Assembly: GCA_017560305.1 (NCBI GenBank)
Contig: JAFYOF010000184.1
Location: 1 to 5,776 of the forward strand
Length of the DNA stretch: 5,776 nt
Direction of reading: 5' to 3'
Origin: Alistipes sp.
GTDB taxonomy: Bacteria > Bacteroidota > Bacteroidia > Bacteroidales > Rikenellaceae
The position numbers and the translations under genes were made by a program. Numbering within the stretch: position 1 is the first letter of the stretch; each line of letters begins with the position of its first letter. This document shows positions 1 through 5,270 of this stretch, one piece after another. The notes under the pieces were generated by a model. That model searched no databases and had not been told where the DNA came from. It worked only from the letters and a program-made list of their open reading frames with translations.

Positions 1-81
1 AAAAAACTGCGCGATGTAGGGGCTTGGAGTCCATTTAGGCGAAAAAGTCCATCTGCGGAGGCAGCCAGTGGGATGCTATGA
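1..81 (+). CDS. C-terminal tail of an unidentified upstream gene (partial)
   Basis: Frame 1 is open from the window edge to a TGA at 79-81; the other two forward frames hit stops within the first 40 bases. The 26 visible residues end in a basic, Ser/Pro-containing tail (RRKSPSAEAASGML). The stop overlaps the next start codon as ATGA (78-81), the usual sign of translational coupling inside an operon, so this is probably the gene before the glycosyltransferases. The tail is too short to identify. Given its neighbours it could be another glycan-biosynthesis protein, but that is inference only. Confidence 0.55.
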   Translation, partial: KKLRDVGAWSPFRRKSPSAEAASGML

Positions 82-794
82 AATCATTGTATATTGTAAC
101 CCCCGTCAAGGACTCCATCGACTCGACTCTGGAAACGGCGAAGGCGATTCTTAATTCCGATATAAAGGTGCCCTACACCTATACCATCTACAACGACTTC
201 TCTACGCCCGAGAATACGGCTCTGCTGGAGAAGTACGCCAAGGAGCTGGGCTTCAATCTGGTGAATATTTCGGATCTCACCGACCACCCATCACCCAACT
301 ATCTGCTTGTGCTTCAGCGCTGTCGCAAGATTGCCATCGAGCAGGATGCGGGATTTTTGCTTGTCGAGAGCGATGTGGTCGTTGCGAAGGATACCTTGCA
401 GGGACTCTTCGATGGTGCCCAGGAGCGTGAGGATTGTGCTATCGCGGCGTCGGTTACGGTGGATGATGAGGGCGCGATAAACTACCCTTATGAGTATGCT
501 CACGGCACCGAGGGTCAGTGCTATGCGGTGAAGAAGCATTGCAGTTTCTGCTGCTCGCTTTTGACTCCAGAGTTCCTCGCGAAGATGGATTTTGATGCGC
601 TCGACCCAACGAAGCATTGGTACGATGTGCAGATTTCACACGAGGCGCTGAATCTCGGTATGAAGAACTATCTCTTTGCCAATCTGCCCGTTATCCATCG
701 TCCTCACCAGAGCCGACCCTGGAAGCAACTCAAGTACAAGAACCCGCTGAAGTACTACTGGATTAAGTTCACAAAGGGCTTTGACAAGATTTAA
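78..794 (+). CDS. GT2-like (GT-A fold) glycosyltransferase
   Basis: A 238-residue protein with the outline of a small family 2 glycosyltransferase, an enzyme that moves a sugar from a nucleotide-sugar donor to a growing glycan on the cytoplasmic face of the membrane. It opens with a beta strand and loop (LYIVTPVKDS, residues 4-13). IYNDFST at 37-43 fits the nucleotide-binding strand with its Asp. FLLVESDVVV at 93-102 sits where the metal-binding DXD motif is expected, with E97/D99 as candidate ligands. YDVQISHEA (182-190) is a candidate for the catalytic-base region. The C-terminus is basic and aromatic (KYYWIKFTKGF), suiting contact with the membrane surface; there is no transmembrane segment or signal peptide. 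The ATG overlaps the upstream stop by four bases and no Shine-Dalgarno site is visible. Family-level call is fairly secure; donor and acceptor cannot be read from the sequence. Confidence 0.75.
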   Translation: MKSLYIVTPVKDSIDSTLETAKAILNSDIKVPYTYTIYNDFSTPENTALLEKYAKELGFNLVNISDLTDHPSPNYLLVLQRCRKIAIEQDAGFLLVESDVVVAKDTLQGLFDGAQEREDCAIAASVTVDDEGAINYPYEYAHGTEGQCYAVKKHCSFCCSLLTPEFLAKMDFDALDPTKHWYDVQISHEALNLGMKNYLFANLPVIHRPHQSRPWKQLKYKNPLKYYWIKFTKGFDKI

Positions 795-804
795 TCTTCA
801 ACCG

Positions 805-1689
805 ATGAGCGCAACACAACCCAAATTTTCCATTATAGTATGCTCGGTGAAACCCGAGATGGCGGAGGCGTTGAGTGAAAATATCGGCGCTACGATTGGC
901 GTTGATTATGAGATGATTATCTTTGACAACCGCCAAGCAGGCAAGGGCATCTGCGAGGTCTACAACCTGTGCGCCGAGCGTGCCGTGGGCGAGTATCTGT
1001 TGTTCGTTCACGAGGATGTGGCGTTCCACACCGATGGGTGGGGTAGAATCATCGGCGAGAAGTTGCGTGAGAAGTCTTGTGGCGTGATTGGCTTTGCTGG
1101 CTCGGCGGCGAAGTACGGCTATGAATATGGCTGGCAGGGCGTCAAGCATTTTACCCATAAAAACTATATTATCGGCTGCAAACATAAGGGTGGCAAGTTG
1201 CGCCAGTCGGCACATAACAAGGAGTTTATGCCCGTAGTGTGTCTGGATGGAATGTGCCTTTTTGTGCGCAGAGAGGTTTGGGCAGAGTGCCGATTTGATG
1301 ACGATACCTTCCGTGGATTTCACTCCTACGATACCGATTTCACAACCCATACCCATCAGGCGGGATACACAAACTATGTCTGCCACACGGTGAGTTTCGA
1401 GCACTTCTCGCTCGGCAGTTTCTCGGCGGCGTGGTATGAGAGCGTGAAACTATACCTCGCAAAGTGGGGCGCGTCGCTCCCTGTGCGTGCCGAGGGTGTG
1501 AGTGAGGCGGAGTTGAAGCGATACGCGGTGGCGAGTGAGGCCATTGCGCTGAAAAGATTGGTTAAGGCAAGAATTTTAAGCAAGCAGGAGGCGTGGGATA
1601 AGGTGCGTGGGTTTGCAAAGCGACACCCGCTGAGCATCCACTCTTTAGGCTTGATTGTAAAGTATATTTCCAAGTATGCAAACAAATAA
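805..1689 (+). CDS. Glycosyltransferase-like protein (Glyco_tranf_2_5 / PF13712 type)
   Basis: With the ATG at 805 this is 294 residues. The N-terminal half has the pattern I associate with PF13712 glycosyltransferases: FSIIVCSV (8-15), the strand IIFDN (38-42), GKGICEVYN (47-54), and LLFVHEDVAF (65-74), where HEDV replaces a classic DXD. Further on are LDGMCLFVRREVW (147-159) and FHSYDTDFT (172-180), where the core domain usually ends, and EHFS (199-202). A charged helical C-terminal extension of about 90 residues follows. It should be a cytoplasmic sugar transferase in surface-glycan assembly. The frame is open from a TTG at 781, but ATG 805 is preferred: it is a standard codon 10 bases after the previous stop and starts just before the conserved strand. 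The end overlaps the next gene by 14 bases. Specific sugar unknown. Confidence 0.8.
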   Translation: MSATQPKFSIIVCSVKPEMAEALSENIGATIGVDYEMIIFDNRQAGKGICEVYNLCAERAVGEYLLFVHEDVAFHTDGWGRIIGEKLREKSCGVIGFAGSAAKYGYEYGWQGVKHFTHKNYIIGCKHKGGKLRQSAHNKEFMPVVCLDGMCLFVRREVWAECRFDDDTFRGFHSYDTDFTTHTHQAGYTNYVCHTVSFEHFSLGSFSAAWYESVKLYLAKWGASLPVRAEGVSEAELKRYAVASEAIALKRLVKARILSKQEAWDKVRGFAKRHPLSIHSLGLIVKYISKYANK

Positions 1690-2449
1690 GGTAAAGGTCG
1701 TTGTACCTGTATATAAGGAGCGTCTGGAGGGTCGTGAGTTGCTCTCGCTCAGGAACAATGCGCAGAAACTTGCGCGCTATCCACACATCATCCTCGCACC
1801 CGAGGGGCTGAATGTTGACGCCATCGTCAGCGAGGTGCCTGGGGCGGAGGTTATGCGTGTGTCACGCGAGTGGCTCGGCGCAAATGGCGTGGCGGGATAT
1901 AACCAGATGATGCTCTCGAAGAGTTTCTATGAGATGTTCACCGACTGCGAGTATATCCTTATCTGTCAGAGTGATGCGTGGGTCTTTAGCGACAAACTGG
2001 AGGATTGGTGTAATCGTGGCTACGACTACATAGGTGCTCCGTGGCCAAAGCGCAGAGTATATAGCCTGCCCATCGTGCGTCAGTGGTTGTGGCTGCGTCG
2101 CAAACTCTTCGGCGGCGAGCGCATTCTGCGTCAGGACTACTTCAAGCGAGTGGGAAATGGCGGTTTCTCGTTGCGCCGCATAAACTCTTTCACTTGGGCG
2201 TGTGATCGCTATGCTCACCGCATCGAGGAGTTCAAGCAGGGCAAGGGCATTGTCTACAACGAGGATTGGTTCTGGGCGCTTGTCCCCAGGGAGTTCCGCT
2301 ACCCATCCTTCGATGAGGCGCTCGGTTTCTCGTTTGACTCCCACCCCGAACTATGTTTCCGCCTCGCCGAGGGCGTGCTTCCGTTTGCTTGTCACGGCTG
2401 GTACAAAAAGCGAAATATAGAGTTTTGGAAACCTATAATAGAAAGATAA
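1676..2449 (+). CDS. DUF5672 family protein, probable glycosyltransferase
   Basis: A 257-residue protein with the hallmark blocks of DUF5672, a family common in Bacteroidetes and some other bacteria near glycosyltransferases. Visible blocks: VKVVVPVYKE (6-15); GYNQMMLSKSFYEMF (74-88); YILICQSDAWVF (93-104), whose SDAW is a candidate DXD-like donor/metal site; GYDYIGAPW (115-123); VGNGGFSLR (159-167); NEDWFW (195-200); PFACHGW (236-242); and FWKP (250-253) near the end. The order of strand, DXD-like motif, GNGGFSLR and NEDWFW resembles GT-A enzymes, so a sugar-transferase role is likely but rests on family resemblance. It overlaps the preceding gene by 14 bases in another frame, indicating co-translation. 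It is the last gene of this operon and is followed by a hairpin-rich region and terminator. No signal peptide or membrane segment is seen. Confidence 0.82.
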   Translation: MQTNKVKVVVPVYKERLEGRELLSLRNNAQKLARYPHIILAPEGLNVDAIVSEVPGAEVMRVSREWLGANGVAGYNQMMLSKSFYEMFTDCEYILICQSDAWVFSDKLEDWCNRGYDYIGAPWPKRRVYSLPIVRQWLWLRRKLFGGERILRQDYFKRVGNGGFSLRRINSFTWACDRYAHRIEEFKQGKGIVYNEDWFWALVPREFRYPSFDEALGFSFDSHPELCFRLAEGVLPFACHGWYKKRNIEFWKPIIER

Positions 2450-2511
2450 GAATTGTCTAAAAAGGTGTTTTCTTCGTTATGCAGAATTAGGCGAATCAAA
2501 GAAAATGCAAA

Positions 2512-2581
2512 GCACCCGTAACGGGTGCATCTTTGGAGGCGTAACGCGCTATGCGCGTCACCCCCCCCGCCTCCAAAGATG
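2512..2581 (-). repeat. Structured two-hairpin repeat element, copy E1
   Basis: Read on the minus strand, a 14-bp perfect outer stem pairs 2568-2581 with 2528-2541 (starts CATCTTTGGAGGCG). Inside lie a one-sided bulge of seven Gs (2561-2567, C on the plus strand), an 8-bp inner stem with one G.U (2553-2560 with 2542-2549) and a 3-nt loop (2550-2552). A second hairpin follows at once: 7-bp arms 2522-2528 and 2512-2518 with a TAA loop; base 2528 could join either stem. Architecture and sequence match E2 at 5164-5234, so the two are copies of one element. The lone non-Watson-Crick pair is G.U on the minus strand and A.C on the plus strand, so the minus strand is the better-folding one. E1 lies past the plsX terminator and inside the probable 3' UTR of the plus-strand operon. 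Confidence 0.85.
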
Positions 2582-2600
2582 AATGAGGCGAGTGAGAAAT

Positions 2601-2645
2601 AAAAAAATGGTGTCTACCTTTCGGGATAGACACCATTCTGTTTTT
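2601..2645. terminator. Bidirectional Rho-independent terminator between the glycosyltransferase operon and plsX
   Basis: An 11-bp perfect stem pairs 2606-2616 (AATGGTGTCTA) with 2627-2637. On the minus strand the loop contains CCGAAAGG, able to close on a GAAA tetraloop, and the stem runs into seven or more Us (2601-2607); it begins about 20 bases after the plsX stop. On the plus strand the same stem is followed by CTGTTTTTG, a weaker U-tract that can end the glycosyltransferase operon about 190 bases after its last stop. Confidence 0.88.
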
Positions 2646-2657
2646 GTATCAAGTGGA

Positions 2658-3701
2658 TTACTCCGCCGCCTGAGATGAAGCGATACCAAGTTCCTTCAAC
2701 TGCTCGCGCATCTTGTCGCATACGCGGCTCTCGATGTTGCGCTCCATTGTGAGAATCATACTGCAGATAGCCTTCGCAGACGAGCCGCCGTGACCAATCA
2801 TCACAGGAGAGTTGATACCGATAACGATTGTACCACCCACGCTCTCATAGTTCAATGAATTCCAGAAGTTCTGGTGCCAGTACAACTTGCCGCAGATAGG
2901 CTCCAGCACTGGGCGGAGCAACTTGAGCAACCAAGGCTTGAATGGGTTAAGACGGTCGTTGATGCGGTACATAGCCTCAGCCATCTTCAAGATTACATTG
3001 CCGACAAAACCATCCGACACCACAACATCACAATACTTGCCTGTGAAGATGTATGATGACTCGCAGTTACCCACGAAATTGATGTTCTTGTCAGCCTTAA
3101 GCAACTCGAATGCAGCCTTCGACTGAGCATTGCCCTTTGTATCCTCCTCACCGATGTTGAGCAAAGCTACACGAGGACGCTCGATGCCCAATACAGCCTC
3201 GGCGTAGATTGAGCCCATAAGACCGTACTGCGCCAATACCTCTGGCTTGGCATCCACATTAAGACCCACATCCAGCAGGATACCACGCTTGTTCTTGATG
3301 ATAGGGATGAAAGTCGAAATCACAGGACGGATAACGCCCTCGATAGGCTTGATGACCATCTGTGAGCCAACCATCATAGCACCCGTAGAACCTGCGCTGG
3401 CAAAGCCGTCAATCTTACCCTCCTTCAGGTAGTTGAAACCTACCGTCATACTTGAGTCCTTCTTTGACGCAAACGCCTTTGCTGGGTGGTCGTGCATCTC
3501 AATAACCTCGGTCGTTGCCACGATATCGAAGTTGTCGGCGCTGCACTTATGCTTCTTCAGGAGCTCGAGGATACGCTCCTTGTCTCCGAAGAGCACGATG
3601 CGGCTATCCTTGCCCACCTTCTTGAGTGCCATCACTGCACCTTCAACTGCTACCTCTGGGGCGAAATCGCCACCCATAGCATCAATACCGATTTTTATCA
3701 T
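2658..3701 (-). CDS. plsX: Phosphate acyltransferase PlsX
   Basis: PlsX is a peripheral membrane enzyme that converts acyl-ACP plus phosphate to acyl-phosphate, the donor PlsY uses to acylate glycerol-3-phosphate in the first step of phospholipid synthesis. The 347-residue product is full length. Family signatures appear in order: IGIDAMGGDFAP (4-15), MHDHPAKAF (69-77), ASAGSTGAMM (101-110), RPVISTFIP (125-133), LLDVGLNVDAKPE (142-154), LLNIGEEDTKGN (180-191), FVGNCESSYIFTG (209-221), DVVVSDGFVGNV (225-236) and MIGHGGSSAKAI (301-312). The ATG at 3701 begins right at the first conserved strand. It lies downstream of yceD and rpmF, the order found in many bacteria, but 101 bases and a terminator-like hairpin separate it from rpmF. 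fabH, often next in this cluster, is absent; a terminator follows directly. Confidence 0.97.
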   Translation of the reverse strand: MIKIGIDAMGGDFAPEVAVEGAVMALKKVGKDSRIVLFGDKERILELLKKHKCSADNFDIVATTEVIEMHDHPAKAFASKKDSSMTVGFNYLKEGKIDGFASAGSTGAMMVGSQMVIKPIEGVIRPVISTFIPIIKNKRGILLDVGLNVDAKPEVLAQYGLMGSIYAEAVLGIERPRVALLNIGEEDTKGNAQSKAAFELLKADKNINFVGNCESSYIFTGKYCDVVVSDGFVGNVILKMAEAMYRINDRLNPFKPWLLKLLRPVLEPICGKLYWHQNFWNSLNYESVGGTIVIGINSPVMIGHGGSSAKAICSMILTMERNIESRVCDKMREQLKELGIASSQAAE

Positions 3702-3730
3702 ACCAGTTTATTTAAGCTCGGTTAATATTG

Positions 3731-3751
3731 TCGGGCGAAGAGCTTGCCCGA
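3731..3751 (-). other. Second hairpin in the plsX leader
   Basis: A 6-bp GC-rich stem (TCGGGC/GCCCGA; arms 3746-3751 and 3731-3736 read on the minus strand) encloses a 9-nt loop, AAGCTCTTC. It sits just after the U-tract of the rpmF terminator and 29 bases before the plsX start. Its loop GCUCUU can pair, with one G.U, with the 5' arm of the preceding terminator, so the two may interact. It is not itself followed by a U-tract. Role unknown; it may stabilise the 5' end of a plsX transcript. Confidence 0.45.
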
Positions 3752-3794
3752 TAAAAAAAATAAAGAGAGCACGCTTTTTTGTGGCGGCTCTCTT
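3751..3794 (-). terminator. Terminator or attenuator between rpmF and plsX
   Basis: On the minus strand an 8-bp perfect stem (AAGAGAGC/GCTCTCTT; arms 3787-3794 and 3763-3770) extends through a one-base bulge (A at 3771 on the plus strand) into a further 3-bp GCG/CGC stem (3784-3786 with 3772-3774). It is followed by TATTTTTTTTAT (3751-3762). The hairpin begins eight bases after the rpmF stop. This is a textbook intrinsic terminator shape. I found no TAnnTTTG box between it and plsX, so plsX probably relies on read-through or on a promoter I cannot recognise. Confidence 0.8.
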
Positions 3795-3802
3795 AAGTAA
3801 AA

Positions 3803-3985
3803 TTACTCAGCCTTCTTCTCGATAGCCAACTTGCCACGGTAGAAACCGCACTCTGGGCATACTCGGTGATAGAGTACAGATGCGCCACAGTTAGAGCAAG
3901 TAACAACAGTTGGAACTACAGCCTTGTAATGAGTTCTTCTCTTGTCGCGTCGTGTAGACGAGACCTTGTGTTTTGGATGTGCCAT
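3803..3985 (-). CDS. rpmF: Large subunit ribosomal protein L32 (bL32)
   Basis: A 60-residue, strongly basic structural protein of the 50S subunit. The N-terminus MAHPKHKVSSTRRDKRR is the diagnostic bL32 opening. It carries an intact zinc ribbon with cysteines at 30 and 33 (CSNC) and 43 and 46 (CPEC), so this is the zinc-binding (C+) form. Length is normal for the family. It lies 48 AT-rich bases after yceD, with no separate strong promoter seen in the gap, and is followed after eight bases by a terminator-like hairpin. Confidence 0.98.
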   Translation of the reverse strand: MAHPKHKVSSTRRDKRRTHYKAVVPTVVTCSNCGASVLYHRVCPECGFYRGKLAIEKKAE

Positions 3986-4033
3986 TTTGAAATATAAATT
4001 TTAAGTTATTGTTTGTTCTGTTTATCTTGTGTT

Positions 4034-4600
4034 CTAATTTCCCTGCTCCATTAGAGCCTTCAACGCTGCCAACTTATTGAAGTCACCCTCATCTATGCCG
4101 TGTGGATCTGTCACCGACTCAGCGCGCTGCTCCATCTCCTGGAGCTCCTGCTCGCTCACAACGGTGATATGTGCAAGCATATCGGGGTTGCATTCACCTT
4201 CGGGATGAACTCTCTGGTAGGGTAATGAGAGAACAATGCTTTCGTAAATGTACTGCGTCAAGTCTACCTCGTTCTCGTTAGGGTTGAGCCACATAACCTC
4301 GCCGTCATATTCGCCCTCCACATCCGAGATTCTCACAATCAGATGACCCTCATAGTCAATCGGCATTGAGCAATCCTCCAGGCAGCGGTCGCATTCGCAA
4401 ATAACCTCGCCCGTAATTGTGAAATCGAAGTCCAATTGGTGGTCCGATTTTAACATCGTCGCCTCCACTTTACACTTTCCGCCGTGTATGTCGCGACATT
4501 CGTATGCTTCAAAAAGCGTATTGTCGACCTCGAAAACAAAGTCGAATGAGCTGTTTTTCAAGCCTTTATACGCTACGGAATATTGTTTGTTAAGCTCCAT
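4034..4600 (-). CDS. yceD: YceD / DUF177 family protein (23S rRNA accumulation factor)
   Basis: DUF177 proteins are needed for normal 23S rRNA levels in E. coli and plant plastids, and their genes usually precede rpmF, as here. The 188-residue product shows the family pattern: a beta-rich N-terminal half; G-x3-C-x-CDRC-L (64-74) with cysteines at 68, 70, 73 and 77 where the CxRC motif is expected; then IVLSLPYQRVHPEGECNP (122-139). The acidic C-terminus DPHGIDEGDFNKLAALKAL replaces the usual DPRW-type ending. The open frame runs on to an ATG at 4735, but the extra 45 residues would cover the promoter at 4619-4650 and look like translated AT-rich DNA, so ATG 4600 (MELNKQYSVAYKGL) is chosen. 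First gene of the yceD-rpmF-plsX operon. Confidence 0.92.
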   Translation of the reverse strand: MELNKQYSVAYKGLKNSSFDFVFEVDNTLFEAYECRDIHGGKCKVEATMLKSDHQLDFDFTITGEVICECDRCLEDCSMPIDYEGHLIVRISDVEGEYDGEVMWLNPNENEVDLTQYIYESIVLSLPYQRVHPEGECNPDMLAHITVVSEQELQEMEQRAESVTDPHGIDEGDFNKLAALKALMEQGN

Positions 4601-4618
4601 TTCGCAACTTTTATCGGG

Positions 4619-4650
4619 CAAAATTATAAATTTTTCTTGGAATGTGCAAA
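4619..4650 (-). promoter_or_regulatory. Bacteroidetes-type sigma promoter for yceD-rpmF
   Basis: On the minus strand a TTTG box (4647-4650) and a perfect TAnnTTTG box (TAATTTTG, 4619-4626) are separated by 20 bases, matching the known -33/-7 spacing of Bacteroidetes housekeeping promoters. Transcription would start near 4612, giving a leader of about 12 bases before the yceD ATG at 4600. This also supports the shorter yceD start. Confidence 0.72.
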
Positions 4651-4661
4651 TAATTGCTATT

Positions 4662-4691
4662 TTTGTAGTGACTATTTGTTGGTTAATTCTG
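4662..4691 (+). promoter_or_regulatory. Possible divergent promoter for the 4716-5105 gene
   Basis: On the plus strand TTTG (4662-4665) and TAATTCTG (4684-4691, one mismatch to TAnnTTTG) are 18 bases apart. A start near 4698 would leave a leader of about 18 bases before the ATG at 4716. The match is imperfect in an AT-rich region, so it is tentative. Its outer box lies 12 bases from that of the opposite-strand yceD promoter. Confidence 0.4.
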
Positions 4692-4715
4692 CTTTTTGCG
4701 GATAAAAATGTCAGT

Positions 4716-5105
4716 ATGGCGAGAAAATTTAACATTTTGCTAAGCAGCGACTTCGAGCAGGCGTGGCGTTATAATATAGATTTGGTGTGCGAGTCGCTGG
4801 ATGCGGCGGGCAACCGCACGGCTTTTCTGACCGAGGCGATACATCTTGCCGAGGTGGGGGATAACCTCTCGGAGCCTCCCGTAGGATGGAGCAAGGGAAC
4901 AAGACTTGAGATTCAGACCGAGGAGTGTGAGTCGGTCCGCATCCTTGGCTATGTGGTTGCACACTCGATGATTAAGCACCGAGGAGTCGACAGTGTCAAG
5001 CCATTTGACATCACCCTGAAGGTAACCGCCGATGGCAAGAAAATTTATGAAAAGTCTCACCCTGTAGATCAGCGAGGAGGTACGGCGATTAGTGTAGAAT
5101 TGTAA
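4716..5105 (+). CDS. Uncharacterised 129-residue protein
   Basis: I do not recognise this protein. From ATG 4716 it reads MARKFNILLSSDF and ends TAISVEL. The first half looks mainly helical (residues 13-45, amphipathic, rich in Ala/Glu). The second half looks like beta strands: TRLEIQTEE (62-70), VRILGYVVAHSMI (74-86), FDITLKVTADGKKIYEK (97-113), TAISVEL. There is no signal peptide, transmembrane segment or cysteine pair; the single cysteines at 25 and 71 suit a cytoplasmic protein. The frame stays open upstream to 4419, but that part is antisense to yceD and low-complexity, so 4716 is preferred. Base composition resembles its neighbours. It stands alone, divergent from the yceD operon, with a strong terminator directly after it, all of which support a real, independently transcribed gene. 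Confidence 0.7.
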   Translation: MARKFNILLSSDFEQAWRYNIDLVCESLDAAGNRTAFLTEAIHLAEVGDNLSEPPVGWSKGTRLEIQTEECESVRILGYVVAHSMIKHRGVDSVKPFDITLKVTADGKKIYEKSHPVDQRGGTAISVEL

Positions 5106-5119
5106 TTGAAAATTATATG

Positions 5120-5149
5120 GGTTGTCCTTTTTGGACGACCTTTTTTTTT
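5120..5149 (+). terminator. Rho-independent terminator of the 4716-5105 gene
   Basis: An 8-bp stem with one G.U (GGTTGTCC 5120-5127 with GGACGACC 5133-5140), a TTTTT loop, and nine Ts right after (5141-5149). It starts 15 bases beyond the stop codon. There is no A-tract on the other side, so it works mainly on the plus strand. Confidence 0.9.
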
Positions 5150-5163
5150 GTTTGTTGGAAATT

Positions 5164-5234
5164 TATCTTCGGTGGCTGGGGCGGGCAATGCGCATCGCGC
5201 ATTGAGCCACCGAAGATACAGCCGCGCGCGGCTG
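5164..5234 (+). repeat. Structured two-hairpin repeat element, copy E2
   Basis: A 14-bp perfect outer stem (TATCTTCGGTGGCT, 5164-5177, with 5205-5218) carries a one-sided 8-nt bulge GGGGCGGG (5178-5185). The 8-bp perfect inner stem is CAATGCGC/GCGCATTG (5186-5193 with 5197-5204), with loop ATC. Directly abutting is a 16-base perfect palindrome (5219-5234) able to form a 6-bp hairpin with a CGCG loop. Stem lengths, loop size, bulge side, G-richness and the trailing hairpin all match E1 on the opposite strand. E2 lies between the terminators of the two convergent neighbours, so it should belong to neither mature transcript. Confidence 0.85.
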
Positions 5235-5270
5235 ATTCCTTTTATAATATATAGTATATGTCCGTGCATA

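Noticed and set aside
781..804. TTG start for the second glycosyltransferase, overlapping the first by 14 bases
   Set aside because: An ATG at 805 lies 10 bases after the previous stop and directly before the conserved strand. The eight extra residues match nothing in the family, though the TTG cannot be excluded.
769..1404. A 211-codon open frame on the minus strand opposite the second glycosyltransferase
   Set aside because: It is antisense to a gene with clear family motifs, has no recognisable domain, and its composition fits a reverse-strand shadow of a moderately GC-rich gene.
1862..2344. A 160-codon minus-strand open frame opposite the DUF5672 gene
   Set aside because: The opposite frame holds all the conserved DUF5672 blocks; this one shows no domain and no promoter or start context.
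2468..2505. Weak inverted repeat TTTTCTT/AAGAAAA downstream of the DUF5672 gene
   Set aside because: Seven mostly A-T pairs around a 24-base loop, with no U-tract and no counterpart next to E2.
3433..3825. A 130-codon plus-strand open frame spanning the plsX start and the rpmF-plsX gap
   Set aside because: It runs antisense through the plsX N-terminus and the terminator hairpins and reads as Ser/Ile/Pro-rich low-complexity sequence.
4601..4735. N-terminal extension of yceD to an ATG at 4735
   Set aside because: It would overlap both divergent promoter boxes and the start of the opposite gene. The family's conserved region begins at the 4600 ATG, and the extension looks hydrophobic only because the DNA is AT-rich.
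5069..5269. A 66-codon minus-strand open frame between the small gene and gap
   Set aside because: It runs through a terminator and the E2 hairpins, so its codons reflect structured non-coding DNA.
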